Translations under genes and position numbers: made by a program
The notes under the pieces: model-generated
Seen by the model: only the letters and a program-made list of their open reading frames with translations
What the model was told of the DNA's origin: nothing
Databases searched by the model: none
Part shown: in pieces, positions 46,836 through 56,142 of the stretch
How the letters are laid out: every line of letters starts with the position of its first letter
Position numbering within the stretch: the stretch's first letter is position 1
Assembly (NCBI RefSeq): GCF_900215625.1
Contig: NZ_OBEK01000002.1
Span: 1 to 64,000 of the forward strand
Direction of reading: 5' to 3'
Length of the DNA stretch: 64,000 bases
Source: Terribacillus aidingensis
Lineage (GTDB): Bacteria > Bacillota > Bacilli > Bacillales > Amphibacillaceae

Positions 46836-47126
46836 TTGATATCTGAGATCACCGTTAGTAATCAAGAGAAAGCATATGCCCTTCTTTTGGCGGATGCTGA
46901 TAAGATACTTAAACTAATCAAAGTACAGATGGACAATTTGATGATGCCGCAATGTCCGCTTTATGAAGAAGTGCTTGATACACAAATGTTTGGATTGTCT
47001 CGTGAGATAGATTTTGCTATTCGATTGAACCTGGTGAAAGAAGAAGATGGAAAAGAGCTTCTTGAAAACTTGGAAAGACAGTTGAATGTGCTGCATGAAG
47101 CGGCACAGCGGTCTATGCGTTCTTAA
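46836..47126 (+). CDS. ylaN: YlaN, Fur-associated iron-responsive protein
   Basis: 96 residues, helical. The core [39 protein letters not shown] is nearly identical to B. subtilis YlaN (UPF0358). YlaN is needed under iron limitation and has been reported to bind iron and the repressor Fur. Start is TTG 46836, with ACGGAGGGA 6 nt before; the frame upstream to 46767 has no ribosome site. Confidence 0.9.
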   Translation: MISEITVSNQEKAYALLLADADKILKLIKVQMDNLMMPQCPLYEEVLDTQMFGLSREIDFAIRLNLVKEEDGKELLENLERQLNVLHEAAQRSMRS

Positions 47127-47177
47127 TATAGGGGGCAGGCCGCTTGTCATACACTTGTACGGGCATCCCATATGAAA

Positions 47178-47219
47178 GATGAAAACCCTTTGCCCTTCAA
47201 AATCGGCGGGGTTTTTTAT
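47178..47219 (+). terminator. probable terminator upstream of ftsW
   Basis: AAACCC ... GGGTTT with an inner GCC/GGC pairing and a T run; it ends about 60 nt before ftsW and closes the ylaN unit. Confidence 0.55.
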
Positions 47220-47277
47220 TATTCCATCCATCCTGCGGTTTAGTGATGATCGTAAAATACATACTGGGAGCTTTAAT

Positions 47278-48522
47278 ATGAAAAAAAGATTGCGTAATTT
47301 TGACTTTACTTTGCTGTTTACACCTTTACTGCTGACTGCTTTTGGTTCAGTAATGATTTACAGTGCCAGCTACACAGTGGCCGTAGTCAAGTTTGATTGG
47401 TCAGCAACACACTTCTTTGTACGTACACTCGTATGGTTTGCACTGGCTATTCCGGTGTTTGCGTTTTTTAGTTTCGTGCCCTATCAAAAGTACCATAAGG
47501 TAATTAAGCCGCTGATGCTGGTTATCTTTTTAATGCTAGTACTTGTGTTATTTACAGGTAAAGTAAATGGATCTCGATCTTGGTTCAGCCTTGGATTTTT
47601 CAGTGTGCAGCCTGCAGAATTGGCTAAAGTAGGGATGATTATTTATCTGGCATCTATTTATTCGAAGAAACAAAGCTATTTATCTAGTTTCTCCAAGGGC
47701 GTTCTGCCTCCATTAATCGCATTGGGAATTATTCTTGGCTTAATCGTTATTCAGCCGGATGTTGGGAACGCCTCCATTATATTCTTGATTTCCTGCTCCA
47801 TTATTTTCAGCGCCGGAATTAAGATCAGGCATTTGAGTTTATTAATTGTAGCGGGGCTGTTATTAATTTTGGCAGTATGGCCGCATATGGTTACAGATGA
47901 GAGGGTTTCCCGTTTTACAGGTGCCTACCAGCCATTTGATGAGGAACATGTTCAAGACGACGGTTTCCAGCTCGTTCAGTCCTACCTTGCCATTGGAACA
48001 GGCGGTGTGTTTGGTGTCGGTCTCGGTCAAGGCGTACAGAAACTAGGGTACTTGCCAGAACCGCACACAGACTTTATTATGGCTGTTATAGCAGAAGAAC
48101 TTGGCTTTCTTGGTGTAGCAGCAGTGCTGGCTATGCTGGCCATTATTGTACTGCGAGGCCTTTATATTGCTAAGCAGTGCCGAGATAGTTTTGGTTCATT
48201 ACTGGCAATAGGCATTTCGTCGATGGTGGGGATCCAGACCTTTATTAATTTGGGTGCAATCACCGGCCTATTGCCAATTACAGGTGTCACACTGCCGTTC
48301 GTCAGTTACGGAGGTACATCCTTGTTGATTTTGTTCGCTTCTATGGGGATTTTGAATAATGTTGCCAAGTATGTACGTTCACAGGAACTGATTGTGTCAG
48401 ACAGCACCTTCACACAAGATAAGCGGGGAAAACGTCCCTCCAATCGACAGAGGATCCGCACCACTAGTACGACTACACAAACCAGGGGAAAGACTAGAGG
48501 AGGAGAACGATGGACGAACTAA
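47278..48522 (+). CDS. ftsW: SEDS-family septal peptidoglycan polymerase FtsW
   Basis: 414 residues, ten helices. The SEDS signature GVTLPFVSYGGTS is near residue 340 and the extracellular loop has QDDGFQLVQSYLAIGTGG. It polymerises lipid II with a partner class B PBP in the divisome. The C-terminal tail is basic and Thr/Arg-rich (RKRPSNRQ-type). Start ATG 47278 has GGGAG 8 nt upstream. Its last 13 nt overlap pyc, whose ribosome site lies in ftsW. Confidence 0.93.
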   Translation: MKKRLRNFDFTLLFTPLLLTAFGSVMIYSASYTVAVVKFDWSATHFFVRTLVWFALAIPVFAFFSFVPYQKYHKVIKPLMLVIFLMLVLVLFTGKVNGSRSWFSLGFFSVQPAELAKVGMIIYLASIYSKKQSYLSSFSKGVLPPLIALGIILGLIVIQPDVGNASIIFLISCSIIFSAGIKIRHLSLLIVAGLLLILAVWPHMVTDERVSRFTGAYQPFDEEHVQDDGFQLVQSYLAIGTGGVFGVGLGQGVQKLGYLPEPHTDFIMAVIAEELGFLGVAAVLAMLAIIVLRGLYIAKQCRDSFGSLLAIGISSMVGIQTFINLGAITGLLPITGVTLPFVSYGGTSLLILFASMGILNNVAKYVRSQELIVSDSTFTQDKRGKRPSNRQRIRTTSTTTQTRGKTRGGERWTN

Positions 48523-51500
48523 GGGGAATAAGTAAAGTTTTAGTTGCAAACAGAGGGGAAATCGCGATTCGTGTATTCCGAGCTTGTGTTGAGCTCGGTA
48601 TACAGACGGTCGCGATTTATTCAAAGGAGGATAAATCCTCCAGTCACCGCTTTAAAGCGGATGAGGCATATCTGGTCGGCGAGGGGAAAAAGCCGATTGA
48701 TGCCTATCTTGATATCGAGAATATTCTTGAAATTGCGAAAACTTCCGGAGCGGATGCTATCCATCCAGGTTATGGTTTTCTTTCGGAGAACATTCATTTT
48801 GCGAGACGCTGTGAAGAAGAAGGCATCACGTTCATTGGGCCGCGCAGCGAACAGCTGAATATGTTCGGAGATAAAGTAAAAGCAAGACAGCAAGCATTAC
48901 TGGCAGAAATCCCAGTTATTCCAGGAAGTGATGGACCAGTCCAAGATCTTGATGAAGTAAAAGCTTTTGCTTCCCAACATGACTATCCAATTATCATAAA
49001 AGCATCACTTGGCGGCGGAGGACGCGGTATGCGCGTTGTTCGTGATGCAGCAGAAGTAGCAGAAGCCTATGAACGTGCGAAATCCGAAGCAAAAGCTGCA
49101 TTTGGCAGTGATGAAATGTACGTAGAAAAACTGATCGAAAATCCGAAACATATTGAAGTTCAAATTCTTGGAGACAGTGCAGGCAACGTGATTCATTTGT
49201 ATGAACGTGACTGCTCGATTCAAAGACGCCACCAGAAAGTCATAGAAGTGGCACCAAGTGTCAGTCTCCCAGAGTCACTGCGGCTTGCAATTTGTGATGC
49301 AGCTGTTCAATTGATGAAGAATGTATCCTATTTGAATGCAGGTACAGTTGAATTCCTTGTGGCAGATAATCAATTTTATTTTATCGAGGTTAACCCTCGT
49401 GTCCAAGTAGAGCATACGATTACAGAAATGGTAACAGGCGTTGATATTGTGCAAACACAGTTATTGCTGGCGCAAGGGTACAGCTTAACAGATGAGCGAC
49501 TTGGCATACCTGCACAAGCTGACATCAAAACTAATGGCTATGCCATTCAAGCGCGTGTCACAACAGAGGATCCGCTAAATAATTTCATGCCGGATGCAGG
49601 CAAAATTATGGCTTACCGTTCCAGCGGAGGATTTGGTGTTCGTTTGGATGGAGGAAATGCCTTCCAAGGCGCGGTTATTAGTTCCTATTATGATTCTTTG
49701 TTAGTAAAAGTCTCGTCCTGGGCGGCTGGTTATCAGCAAGCAGCTTATAAATTAGAAAGAAATCTGCGTGAGTTCCGTATTCGCGGTATCAAAACTAATA
49801 TTCCATTTTTGGAAAATTTAGTTTTGCATGAAAAGTTTTTATCGGCGGATTACACAACTAGCTTTATTGATGAAACGCCAGAACTGTTTGATTTTCCGAA
49901 AAGCCGGGACAGAGGAACGAAAATGCTGCAGTATATCGGTTATACGACGGTCAATGGCTTTGACGGAAGCGGAAAAGCAGAAAAACCGGTATTTCCGCCC
50001 CAAAGGATACCAAAGCTGCAAAAAGGCCTGGATTATCAGAACGGGACAAAACAAATACTTGATGCACACGGGCCGGAAGGACTTGCTGATTGGCTGAAGA
50101 ATCAAGAAGAAGTGCTATTGACAGACACCACTTTCCGAGATGCACACCAATCCCTTTTAGCCACACGTGTTCGAACGAAGGATTTGCTTGCAATTGCTGA
50201 ACCAACAGCTAAACTGCTGCCGAATCTTTTCTCAGTCGAAATGTGGGGCGGAGCAACTTTTGATGTTGCCTATCGCTTCCTGAAAGAAGATCCTTGGCAT
50301 CGCCTGGCGAAGCTGCGAGAGAAAATGCCGAATGTGTTATTCCAAATGCTGCTTCGGGCAAGCAATGCAGTTGGATATAAAAACTATCCGGATAATGTTG
50401 TAGAAAAATTCGTGGAAGAAAGTGCACAGGCCGGCATTGATGTGTATCGTATTTTTGATAGCCTAAACTGGATTGAAAATATGAAACCAGCGATAGAAGC
50501 AGTACGCAAGCAAAATAAAGTAGCGGAAGCGGCACTTTGCTATTCTGGTGACATATTAGATCCGAGCCGGACAAAATATGACTTGGCATATTACACAAAA
50601 ATGGCCAAGGAATTAGAAGGTGCGGGTGCCCACATCATTGGTATCAAAGATATGGCAGGTTTGCTTAAACCGCAAGCAGCGTATGAACTTGTACGTGCGT
50701 TAAAAGAGACTGTATCTCTGCCGATTCACTTGCATACCCATGATACAAGCGGTAATGGTGTTCTTACCTACATGAAGGCTGTAGAAGCCGGTGTTGATGT
50801 TGTAGATGTTGCAGCAGGGCCGATGGCTGGTCTGACATCTCAGCCTAGTGCCAGCTCGTTCTACCACGCGATGCAAGCCATGGACCGTAAACCTTCCATT
50901 AATGTAGATCATTATGATGAGATTGGTCATTATTGGGAAGATGTGCGATCACGCTACAGTGATTTCGAGAGTGGTATGAAAGCTCCGCATGCAGAAGTTT
51001 ACTTACATGAGATGCCAGGCGGACAATACAGCAATTTGCTGCAGCAAGCCAATGCTGTCGGCTTAGGAAATCGCTGGGATGAAGTAAAGGTCATGTACAG
51101 AAGAGTAAATGATCTGTTCGGAGATGTAATCAAAGTAACACCATCTTCCAAGGTGGTCGGGGATATGGCACTCTTTATGGTACAAAATGACTTAGATGAG
51201 AAGACCGTCATTGAACAAGGCCAATCCTTAGACTTCCCTGATTCTGTTATTGAATTTGCCCAAGGTTATCTTGGTCAGCCTTATGGAGGCTTCCCGAAAG
51301 AATTACAGAAAGTTATTGTAAAGAATAGAGAAGTTATCACAACACGTCCAGGGGAATTGCTTCCTTCCGTTGATTTCAATGCGCTTCGCAAAGAACTCGA
51401 GGAGAAGCTGGAAGGGGAAGTCACGGAACAAGATGTTATTGCCTATGCGCTGTATCCGAAGGTATTTGAAACATACGCCGCTTTTAAGGAAGCATACGGT

Positions 51501-51953
51501 GACTTATCCGTGTTGACAACACCTACCTTCTTCTACGGCATGAAAATGGATGAAGAAATTGAAGTGGAAATTGAATCAGGAAAAACATTGATTGTTAAAC
51601 TGGTTGCAATTGGCGAAGCTGGCCCGGATGCGATGCGTACGATGTACTTTGAGTTTAACGGACAGCCGCGGGAAATCCTTGTTCGCGATGAACAAGTGCA
51701 AGCAACAGTCAAAACAACACCGAAGGCAGATAAACAGAATAAGAAGCATATCGGTGCCACAATGCCAGGTACTGTGATCCGCGCGCTTGTTGAAGCCGGT
51801 GAGCAAGTACAGAAAGGTCAGCAGCTGCTCGTTACGGAAGCAATGAAGATGGAAACAACCGTACAAGCGCCTTACGATGGAAAAGTAAAAGGAGTCTACG
51901 TGAAAGACGGTGAACCGATTCAAGTTGGCGATCTGCTTGTAGAGTTTGAATAA
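48510..51953 (+). CDS. pyc: pyruvate carboxylase
   Basis: 1147 residues, full length: biotin carboxylase (1-450; ATP-grasp GGGGRGMR), carboxyltransferase (about 535-805; LLTDTTFRDAHQSLLATRVRT), allosteric linker, and a C-terminal biotinyl domain with the biotin lysine K1113 in EAMKMETT. Makes oxaloacetate from pyruvate. In relatives it is activated by acetyl-CoA and inhibited by c-di-AMP, directly or through DarB (gene at 14315). The ATG at 48510 follows AGGAGGAGAACG and lies inside ftsW. Terminator follows. Confidence 0.96.
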   Translation: MDELRGISKVLVANRGEIAIRVFRACVELGIQTVAIYSKEDKSSSHRFKADEAYLVGEGKKPIDAYLDIENILEIAKTSGADAIHPGYGFLSENIHFARRCEEEGITFIGPRSEQLNMFGDKVKARQQALLAEIPVIPGSDGPVQDLDEVKAFASQHDYPIIIKASLGGGGRGMRVVRDAAEVAEAYERAKSEAKAAFGSDEMYVEKLIENPKHIEVQILGDSAGNVIHLYERDCSIQRRHQKVIEVAPSVSLPESLRLAICDAAVQLMKNVSYLNAGTVEFLVADNQFYFIEVNPRVQVEHTITEMVTGVDIVQTQLLLAQGYSLTDERLGIPAQADIKTNGYAIQARVTTEDPLNNFMPDAGKIMAYRSSGGFGVRLDGGNAFQGAVISSYYDSLLVKVSSWAAGYQQAAYKLERNLREFRIRGIKTNIPFLENLVLHEKFLSADYTTSFIDETPELFDFPKSRDRGTKMLQYIGYTTVNGFDGSGKAEKPVFPPQRIPKLQKGLDYQNGTKQILDAHGPEGLADWLKNQEEVLLTDTTFRDAHQSLLATRVRTKDLLAIAEPTAKLLPNLFSVEMWGGATFDVAYRFLKEDPWHRLAKLREKMPNVLFQMLLRASNAVGYKNYPDNVVEKFVEESAQAGIDVYRIFDSLNWIENMKPAIEAVRKQNKVAEAALCYSGDILDPSRTKYDLAYYTKMAKELEGAGAHIIGIKDMAGLLKPQAAYELVRALKETVSLPIHLHTHDTSGNGVLTYMKAVEAGVDVVDVAAGPMAGLTSQPSASSFYHAMQAMDRKPSINVDHYDEIGHYWEDVRSRYSDFESGMKAPHAEVYLHEMPGGQYSNLLQQANAVGLGNRWDEVKVMYRRVNDLFGDVIKVTPSSKVVGDMALFMVQNDLDEKTVIEQGQSLDFPDSVIEFAQGYLGQPYGGFPKELQKVIVKNREVITTRPGELLPSVDFNALRKELEEKLEGEVTEQDVIAYALYPKVFETYAAFKEAYGDLSVLTTPTFFYGMKMDEEIEVEIESGKTLIVKLVAIGEAGPDAMRTMYFEFNGQPREILVRDEQVQATVKTTPKADKQNKKHIGATMPGTVIRALVEAGEQVQKGQQLLVTEAMKMETTVQAPYDGKVKGVYVKDGEPIQVGDLLVEFE

Positions 51954-51958
51954 ATACT

Positions 51959-52008
51959 AAAAAATCCACTGCTTTTGGGGAACGGCCCCGATAAGCAGTG
52001 GATTTTTC
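51959..52008. terminator. bidirectional terminator
   Basis: AAAATCCACTGCTT/AAGCAGTGGATTTT with an inner GGGG/CCCC pairing, between pyc and ctaA. Confidence 0.85.
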
Positions 52009-52917
52009 TTATTGTTCTTTTTCGAATTTCGCACTTCGGAAGGATAGCATAATAAAGTATGTCATGATTCCAAAGTAGATACTGATAATTAAAGAGTGCA
52101 TCAAAGCGACATACAAGTTCATACCTGTGAAGATGACTAATACACCGACTACTGCCTGCGCTGCCAGCAGGCAAAAGCTGATAATCCATCCTTTTGTCAT
52201 CACAGCATGTCCCTTATAGCGGCGCAGCACTTGGACCATGATGATGAAGGACCAGACAAGCGCAAGCATCGCAGCTCCGCGGTGGAGCATCTGTACCATT
52301 TGGGCAGTACTGAGACCAAACAAGCCCGGATCAGCATTAGAGCAAAGCGGAAAGTCTCCGCAAACTAGACTGGCATGCATGTGCCGAACGAGTGCACCGG
52401 TGTATACAACGAGATAAATAAAGATGGTATGCAGGTAAAACTGGATACGCATCCCTTTCTTAATAACGAGCGAACGTGCATCGAACTTCTTGTCCACTTC
52501 GAAAACAATTAATGTCAGCAAGAGGACAGAAGCGAAGGAAATGAGTGAAATGCCGAAATGCAGCGCTAGCACTGCGTCGGACTGCTGCCAAATTACAGCT
52601 GCAGCACCAATTAATGCTTGCAAAACAAGGAAAAACACGGCCAAGACAGATAAGAATTTAACCTCACGAATGTGGCCGATCTTGCGCCAAGCAAAGATAG
52701 CCAGCAAGAGAATGACAATGCCTATTGTGGAAGAGACAAACCGGTGAGCTGATTCAATGACAAGCTCGGGAGTTATATTGGTAAGCGCTCCTTCACACAA
52801 AGGCCAGCTTTGTCCGCAGCCATCTGCAGAACCTGTCTTCGTTACTAAAGCACCTCCAAGAAGGATGAACAACATACCGACCGTGCTGATTACAGATAAA
52901 TATTTTAATAATTTCAT
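52009..52917 (-). CDS. ctaA: heme A synthase
   Basis: 302 residues, eight helices in two similar halves. Each half has a conserved His pair: ESAHRFVS and HFGISL-type in the first, and HMHASLVCGDFPLC and LHRGAAMLALVW in the second. The extracellular Cys pair (GQSWPLCEG) is kept. It hydroxylates the methyl of heme O to make heme A for aa3-type oxidases. Divergent from ctaB, as in B. subtilis. The ATG follows AGAGGTG. Confidence 0.93.
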   Translation of the reverse strand: MKLLKYLSVISTVGMLFILLGGALVTKTGSADGCGQSWPLCEGALTNITPELVIESAHRFVSSTIGIVILLLAIFAWRKIGHIREVKFLSVLAVFFLVLQALIGAAAVIWQQSDAVLALHFGISLISFASVLLLTLIVFEVDKKFDARSLVIKKGMRIQFYLHTIFIYLVVYTGALVRHMHASLVCGDFPLCSNADPGLFGLSTAQMVQMLHRGAAMLALVWSFIIMVQVLRRYKGHAVMTKGWIISFCLLAAQAVVGVLVIFTGMNLYVALMHSLIISIYFGIMTYFIMLSFRSAKFEKEQ

Positions 52918-53079
52918 CCAGGAACACCTCTTATATACAAACTAGTAGCGTTACAATAACATCAAGCTTATCGTAACATGAAATCAACAAGAAAAAGGGG
53001 AGATTTCGTGTCAATTTTATGACCTGTTGTCTCTAGGGGAAAGCATTCACGAACTAAACAGGCAAGTTAGTTCAGTAAA

Positions 53080-53108
53080 TTGTCAAAAACAGTTTCTTAT
53101 CTTAGAAT
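53080..53108 (+). promoter_or_regulatory. sigma-A promoter of ctaB
   Basis: TTGTCA (53080-53085), a 17-nt spacer and TAGAAT (53103-53108), 75 nt before the ctaB start. Confidence 0.6.
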
Positions 53109-53182
53109 ATAACGTGTTACAATATGAAAAGTGTAATAGAATAAAAGAATTATGTGTAACCAAGCAGAAAGGATGTGCTGGT

Positions 53183-54118
53183 GTGAATAAAGCCGAATCT
53201 ACTTCTTCTCAAGTATTGAATGGCGCAGAACATGCTGATTCAAGCACTAGTCTATGGACAGACTTTAAAGCACTTATAAAAACTGGAATCATTAACTCCA
53301 ATCTATTGACTGCCTTTGGCGGTTTTTGGCTTGCGCTTTACATGACGAATGAGCAATTCGTTCATCATATTCCTACATTCATCTATACGATGCTCGGCAG
53401 CGGGTTGGTCATCGCTGGCGGTTGTGTAATCAATAACTATTATGACCGGGATATTGACCATGTAATGAAACGGACGAAAAAACGCCCGACTGTAACCGGA
53501 ACGATTCCGCTTTCCGTTGTACTCACAATGGGCATTGGGTTTACGGTACTGGGTGTCGGCTTCTTGTTCCTAACAACATGGCAAGCAGCAGCAATTGGTA
53601 TTTTTGGCTGGTTTGCTTATGTCATCCTTTATACCATGTGGTCTAAACGCCGCTATACAATTAATACTGCTATTGGCAGTTTTTCCGGCGCAGTGCCTCC
53701 GCTAATCGGTTATGCTGCCATAGACGGCGGTTTGAGCACAGAAGCATGGATTATTTTTGCCATTATGTTCATTTGGCAAACACCGCATTTCTTAGCTTTA
53801 GCTATGAAAAAAGCAGAAGACTATAAAGCAGCGAACATTCCAATGCTTCCTTCTGTGTATGGATTTGGCATTACGAAGCGTCAAATTATTGTATATACAG
53901 CATGCTTGCTTCCCCTTCCGTTCTATTTAACAACATTGGGAACTGTGTTTGTTGCCATTGCTACTGTACTGAACGTTGGCTGGCTCGCGATTGGAATTGC
54001 TGGTTTCTTCATGAAAGATGATCTAAAGTGGGCAACTTGGATGTTTGTTTACAGCTTAAACTACTTGATGATCTTCTTTATCGCACTTGTTGTCTTCACC
54101 ACACCTGCAATCTTTTAA
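53183..54118 (+). CDS. ctaB: protoheme IX farnesyltransferase (heme O synthase)
   Basis: 311 residues, UbiA-like prenyltransferase with nine helices. The prenyl-diphosphate/Mg site is NNYYDRDIDHVMKRTKKRP, and the second site is DYKAANIPMLPS. It adds farnesyl to heme B to make heme O for CtaA. GTG 53183 is chosen since AAAGGATG is about 8 nt upstream; the long frame open from 53027 covers the promoter. The caa3 oxidase genes ctaCDEFG, which follow ctaB in B. subtilis, are absent here. Confidence 0.93.
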   Translation: MNKAESTSSQVLNGAEHADSSTSLWTDFKALIKTGIINSNLLTAFGGFWLALYMTNEQFVHHIPTFIYTMLGSGLVIAGGCVINNYYDRDIDHVMKRTKKRPTVTGTIPLSVVLTMGIGFTVLGVGFLFLTTWQAAAIGIFGWFAYVILYTMWSKRRYTINTAIGSFSGAVPPLIGYAAIDGGLSTEAWIIFAIMFIWQTPHFLALAMKKAEDYKAANIPMLPSVYGFGITKRQIIVYTACLLPLPFYLTTLGTVFVAIATVLNVGWLAIGIAGFFMKDDLKWATWMFVYSLNYLMIFFIALVVFTTPAIF

Positions 54119-54149
54119 TAAGAGACACTGCTTTTATGTGTCTGATTCT

Positions 54150-54207
54150 AAAATCCGAACTAAAAGTGAATTCTTTGATAAGAATTCACGCAGGTTCGGA
54201 TTTTTTT
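54150..54207 (+). terminator. long two-tier hairpin terminator (copy C)
   Basis: Outer AAAATCCGAAC/GTTCGGATTTT and inner GTGAATTCTT/AAGAATTCAC around a TGAT loop, then seven Ts. Same outer arms as copy B and the same apex as copies A and B. Confidence 0.85.
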
Positions 54208-54415
54208 ATTATTGATAGTTAGATTACCAGACAATAAGAGTAGTGCGCTTTAGGGAGAGATAACAATATTTTGCCGGGCAGCAGGCAGAGCACTGCGCTT
54301 ATATGGAGACATTCTCATGGCCGATTATCTTGTCCCTGAATATTTGGCGTTTATTGCGTACAGCGTTTTGGGAATAAAGACCATAACAAACGTGCACCGA
54401 AGAGAGGGTAACGAA

Positions 54416-54937
54416 ATGGATATGGAAACATCTCGTTTAAGTTTAAAGGCAATAACAACCGACATGGGAAAGCAGCTCGTCCGATTTCCGATCACATTCT
54501 TCTATGAACAAGAAATTTCGTATGTGACAGACTGGCCATCTAATGCTCTGAAAGCAGAGCTGCCGCTTTATTTAGAGAATCTTGCAACCGGACAGACAAG
54601 CTTTGGTTTTGGGCCGTGGATTGTACATACAAAGTATGAGCAGGAGATGGTCGGTGATATTTTTATCCGCCAAACAACTCCTGATGCTGCACAGGCTGAA
54701 CTCTTTTTCCATATACGGGAAGAGATGGCTGGCAAAAGATATGAAGAGGAAGCAATTGTCAGCATCTGTGACTGGCTGCTGCAGCAAGGTGTGGATATCA
54801 TTCATGCGTTTTGTAAACCGCAAGAAGCAGAAAAGCAGCAAGTGCTGACGCGCTGCGGGTTCCATAAACTTGGACAGGTCGATGGACTTATCCAATTTAG
54901 GACATATGGGCACCTGCTACCGGCAGATGGTTTGTGA
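54416..54937 (+). CDS. GNAT-like acetyltransferase
   Basis: 173 residues. MDMETSRLSLKAIT at the start and the GDIFIRQTTPDAAQAELFFHIRE ... YEEEAIVSICDWLLQQGVDIIHAFCKPQEAEKQQVLTRCGF order of strands and helices fits RimJ/RimL-type GNAT enzymes, including the late segment around a Gly-Phe that ends the fold. The acetyl-CoA-binding Q/RxxGxG/A loop is poorly kept, so activity is uncertain. Start 54416 is chosen with GAGAGGG 8 nt upstream. It lies between ctaB and ylbC, where B. subtilis has ctaCDEFG-ylbA-ylbB. Confidence 0.6.
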   Translation: MDMETSRLSLKAITTDMGKQLVRFPITFFYEQEISYVTDWPSNALKAELPLYLENLATGQTSFGFGPWIVHTKYEQEMVGDIFIRQTTPDAAQAELFFHIREEMAGKRYEEEAIVSICDWLLQQGVDIIHAFCKPQEAEKQQVLTRCGFHKLGQVDGLIQFRTYGHLLPADGL

Positions 54938-55019
54938 AGGTTGTCGAAAAAGTCAGCTATTTCCAAATGCTGTTTTGTATTATAATAGGTGCAGCGTATG
55001 AAAAGAAAGGGGCTGGAGC

Positions 55020-56045
55020 ATGAAAGGTTTACGAATCGTGCTATTGTTGCTCGTTGTGGGAGCGGGTGCTTTATTCTTTTGGAATAGAAATGATTATTTG
55101 GCTCCTGCCCACGATGCAAAGACCAAAAATACGGAGAATACACAAAAAGCAGAAGCTGCCCAAAAACCGAACGGAGATATAGAACGCTGGATCAATCAAG
55201 CCCCTGACACGTTGAAGAAAGATCAGGGTGAACCGGATCATATGGATAAGTCTTCTTACGGATATGAATGGTATGTATATGATAAAGGGGACGCATATGC
55301 ACAGTACGGAGTGAAAGATGATCGCATCGTTACGGCTTTTGCTGCTGGGGAAGCCTCTTTAGCTGATGTGAAACTTGGAGAAAGCCGGGAAGAAGTAGAA
55401 AAGCACTATACGTTGGAGAACGAGGTGTCTTTCCAATATGATGGCAACCGTTACACGTTTAAACTGAAGGACAAGGATCAGCAGATTCAGCCTTTAGTAC
55501 AGCTGAAAGACGGATTGTTTGCGCAGTTTTACTTTGACACATTCAAGGATGAACTAGCTGCTGTGCGTGTGATAACGGATGAGCAGCTGATTATGGAACG
55601 TCCATATGATATTACATATACAGGACAGCTTCCTGAGCAGCCGCAGCTAATAACAGAGGAATGGCAGCAAGTACAAGCAGGCATGGAACAGCAAATTATT
55701 GAAATCACGAATGTGATGCGCGCCCAATTCGATGTTTCTCCGCTCGAATGGAATGATAATGTAGCAGCAGTTGCATTTGGTCATAGTGAAGATATGCAGA
55801 AACAGCAGTACTTCTCACATGTAACGCCAAGTGGTGAAGAGCTTGGGGATCGGTTGGCGGATGGCCAAGTACCTTTCCAAAATGCAGGTGAAAATATTGC
55901 TGCAGGCTATACAGATGCGCCAGCTGCTATGATTGGCTGGTTAAATAGTGAGGGACACCGAAAAACGATGCTTGATCCAACTTACAAAGAATTGGGAGTC
56001 GGTGTTTACCGCTACTACTATACACAAAACTTCTTGCTTCAATAA
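55020..56045 (+). CDS. ylbC: CAP-domain protein YlbC
   Basis: 341 residues: an N-terminal membrane anchor (LRIVLLLLVVGAGALFF), a CAP-associated N-terminal domain (about 55-190, repeated GEP/GES elements), and a C-terminal CAP/SCP domain (about 225-340) with FGHSEDMQKQQYFSHVTPSGEE and the HR pair in GHRKTMLD. It is exported, cell-surface. Matches B. subtilis YlbC by layout and position. Function unknown. The ATG follows AAAGGGGCTGGAG. Confidence 0.88.
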   Translation: MKGLRIVLLLLVVGAGALFFWNRNDYLAPAHDAKTKNTENTQKAEAAQKPNGDIERWINQAPDTLKKDQGEPDHMDKSSYGYEWYVYDKGDAYAQYGVKDDRIVTAFAAGEASLADVKLGESREEVEKHYTLENEVSFQYDGNRYTFKLKDKDQQIQPLVQLKDGLFAQFYFDTFKDELAAVRVITDEQLIMERPYDITYTGQLPEQPQLITEEWQQVQAGMEQQIIEITNVMRAQFDVSPLEWNDNVAAVAFGHSEDMQKQQYFSHVTPSGEELGDRLADGQVPFQNAGENIAAGYTDAPAAMIGWLNSEGHRKTMLDPTYKELGVGVYRYYYTQNFLLQ

Positions 56046-56076
56046 CCGAGTTTCTTCATGAAACTCGGTTTTTTTG
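56044..56076 (+). terminator. rho-independent terminator
   Basis: AACCGAGTTT/AAACTCGGTT with a T run after ylbC. Confidence 0.85.
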
Positions 56077-56142
56077 TGTCAATCTGCCTGGGCTTTCATA
56101 CATTGTTTAGAGAGAGTAATTTTGGATAGGAGTTGGATTGTA

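Noticed and set aside
53027-53182. N-terminal extension of ctaB by 52 codons.
   Set aside because: It contains the TTGTCA-N17-TAGAAT promoter and has no ribosome site; CtaB proteins start near the GTG at 53183.
54317-54415. 33-residue N-terminal extension of the GNAT-like protein.
   Set aside because: No ribosome site, and GNAT homology begins at the METSRLSL segment after ATG 54416.
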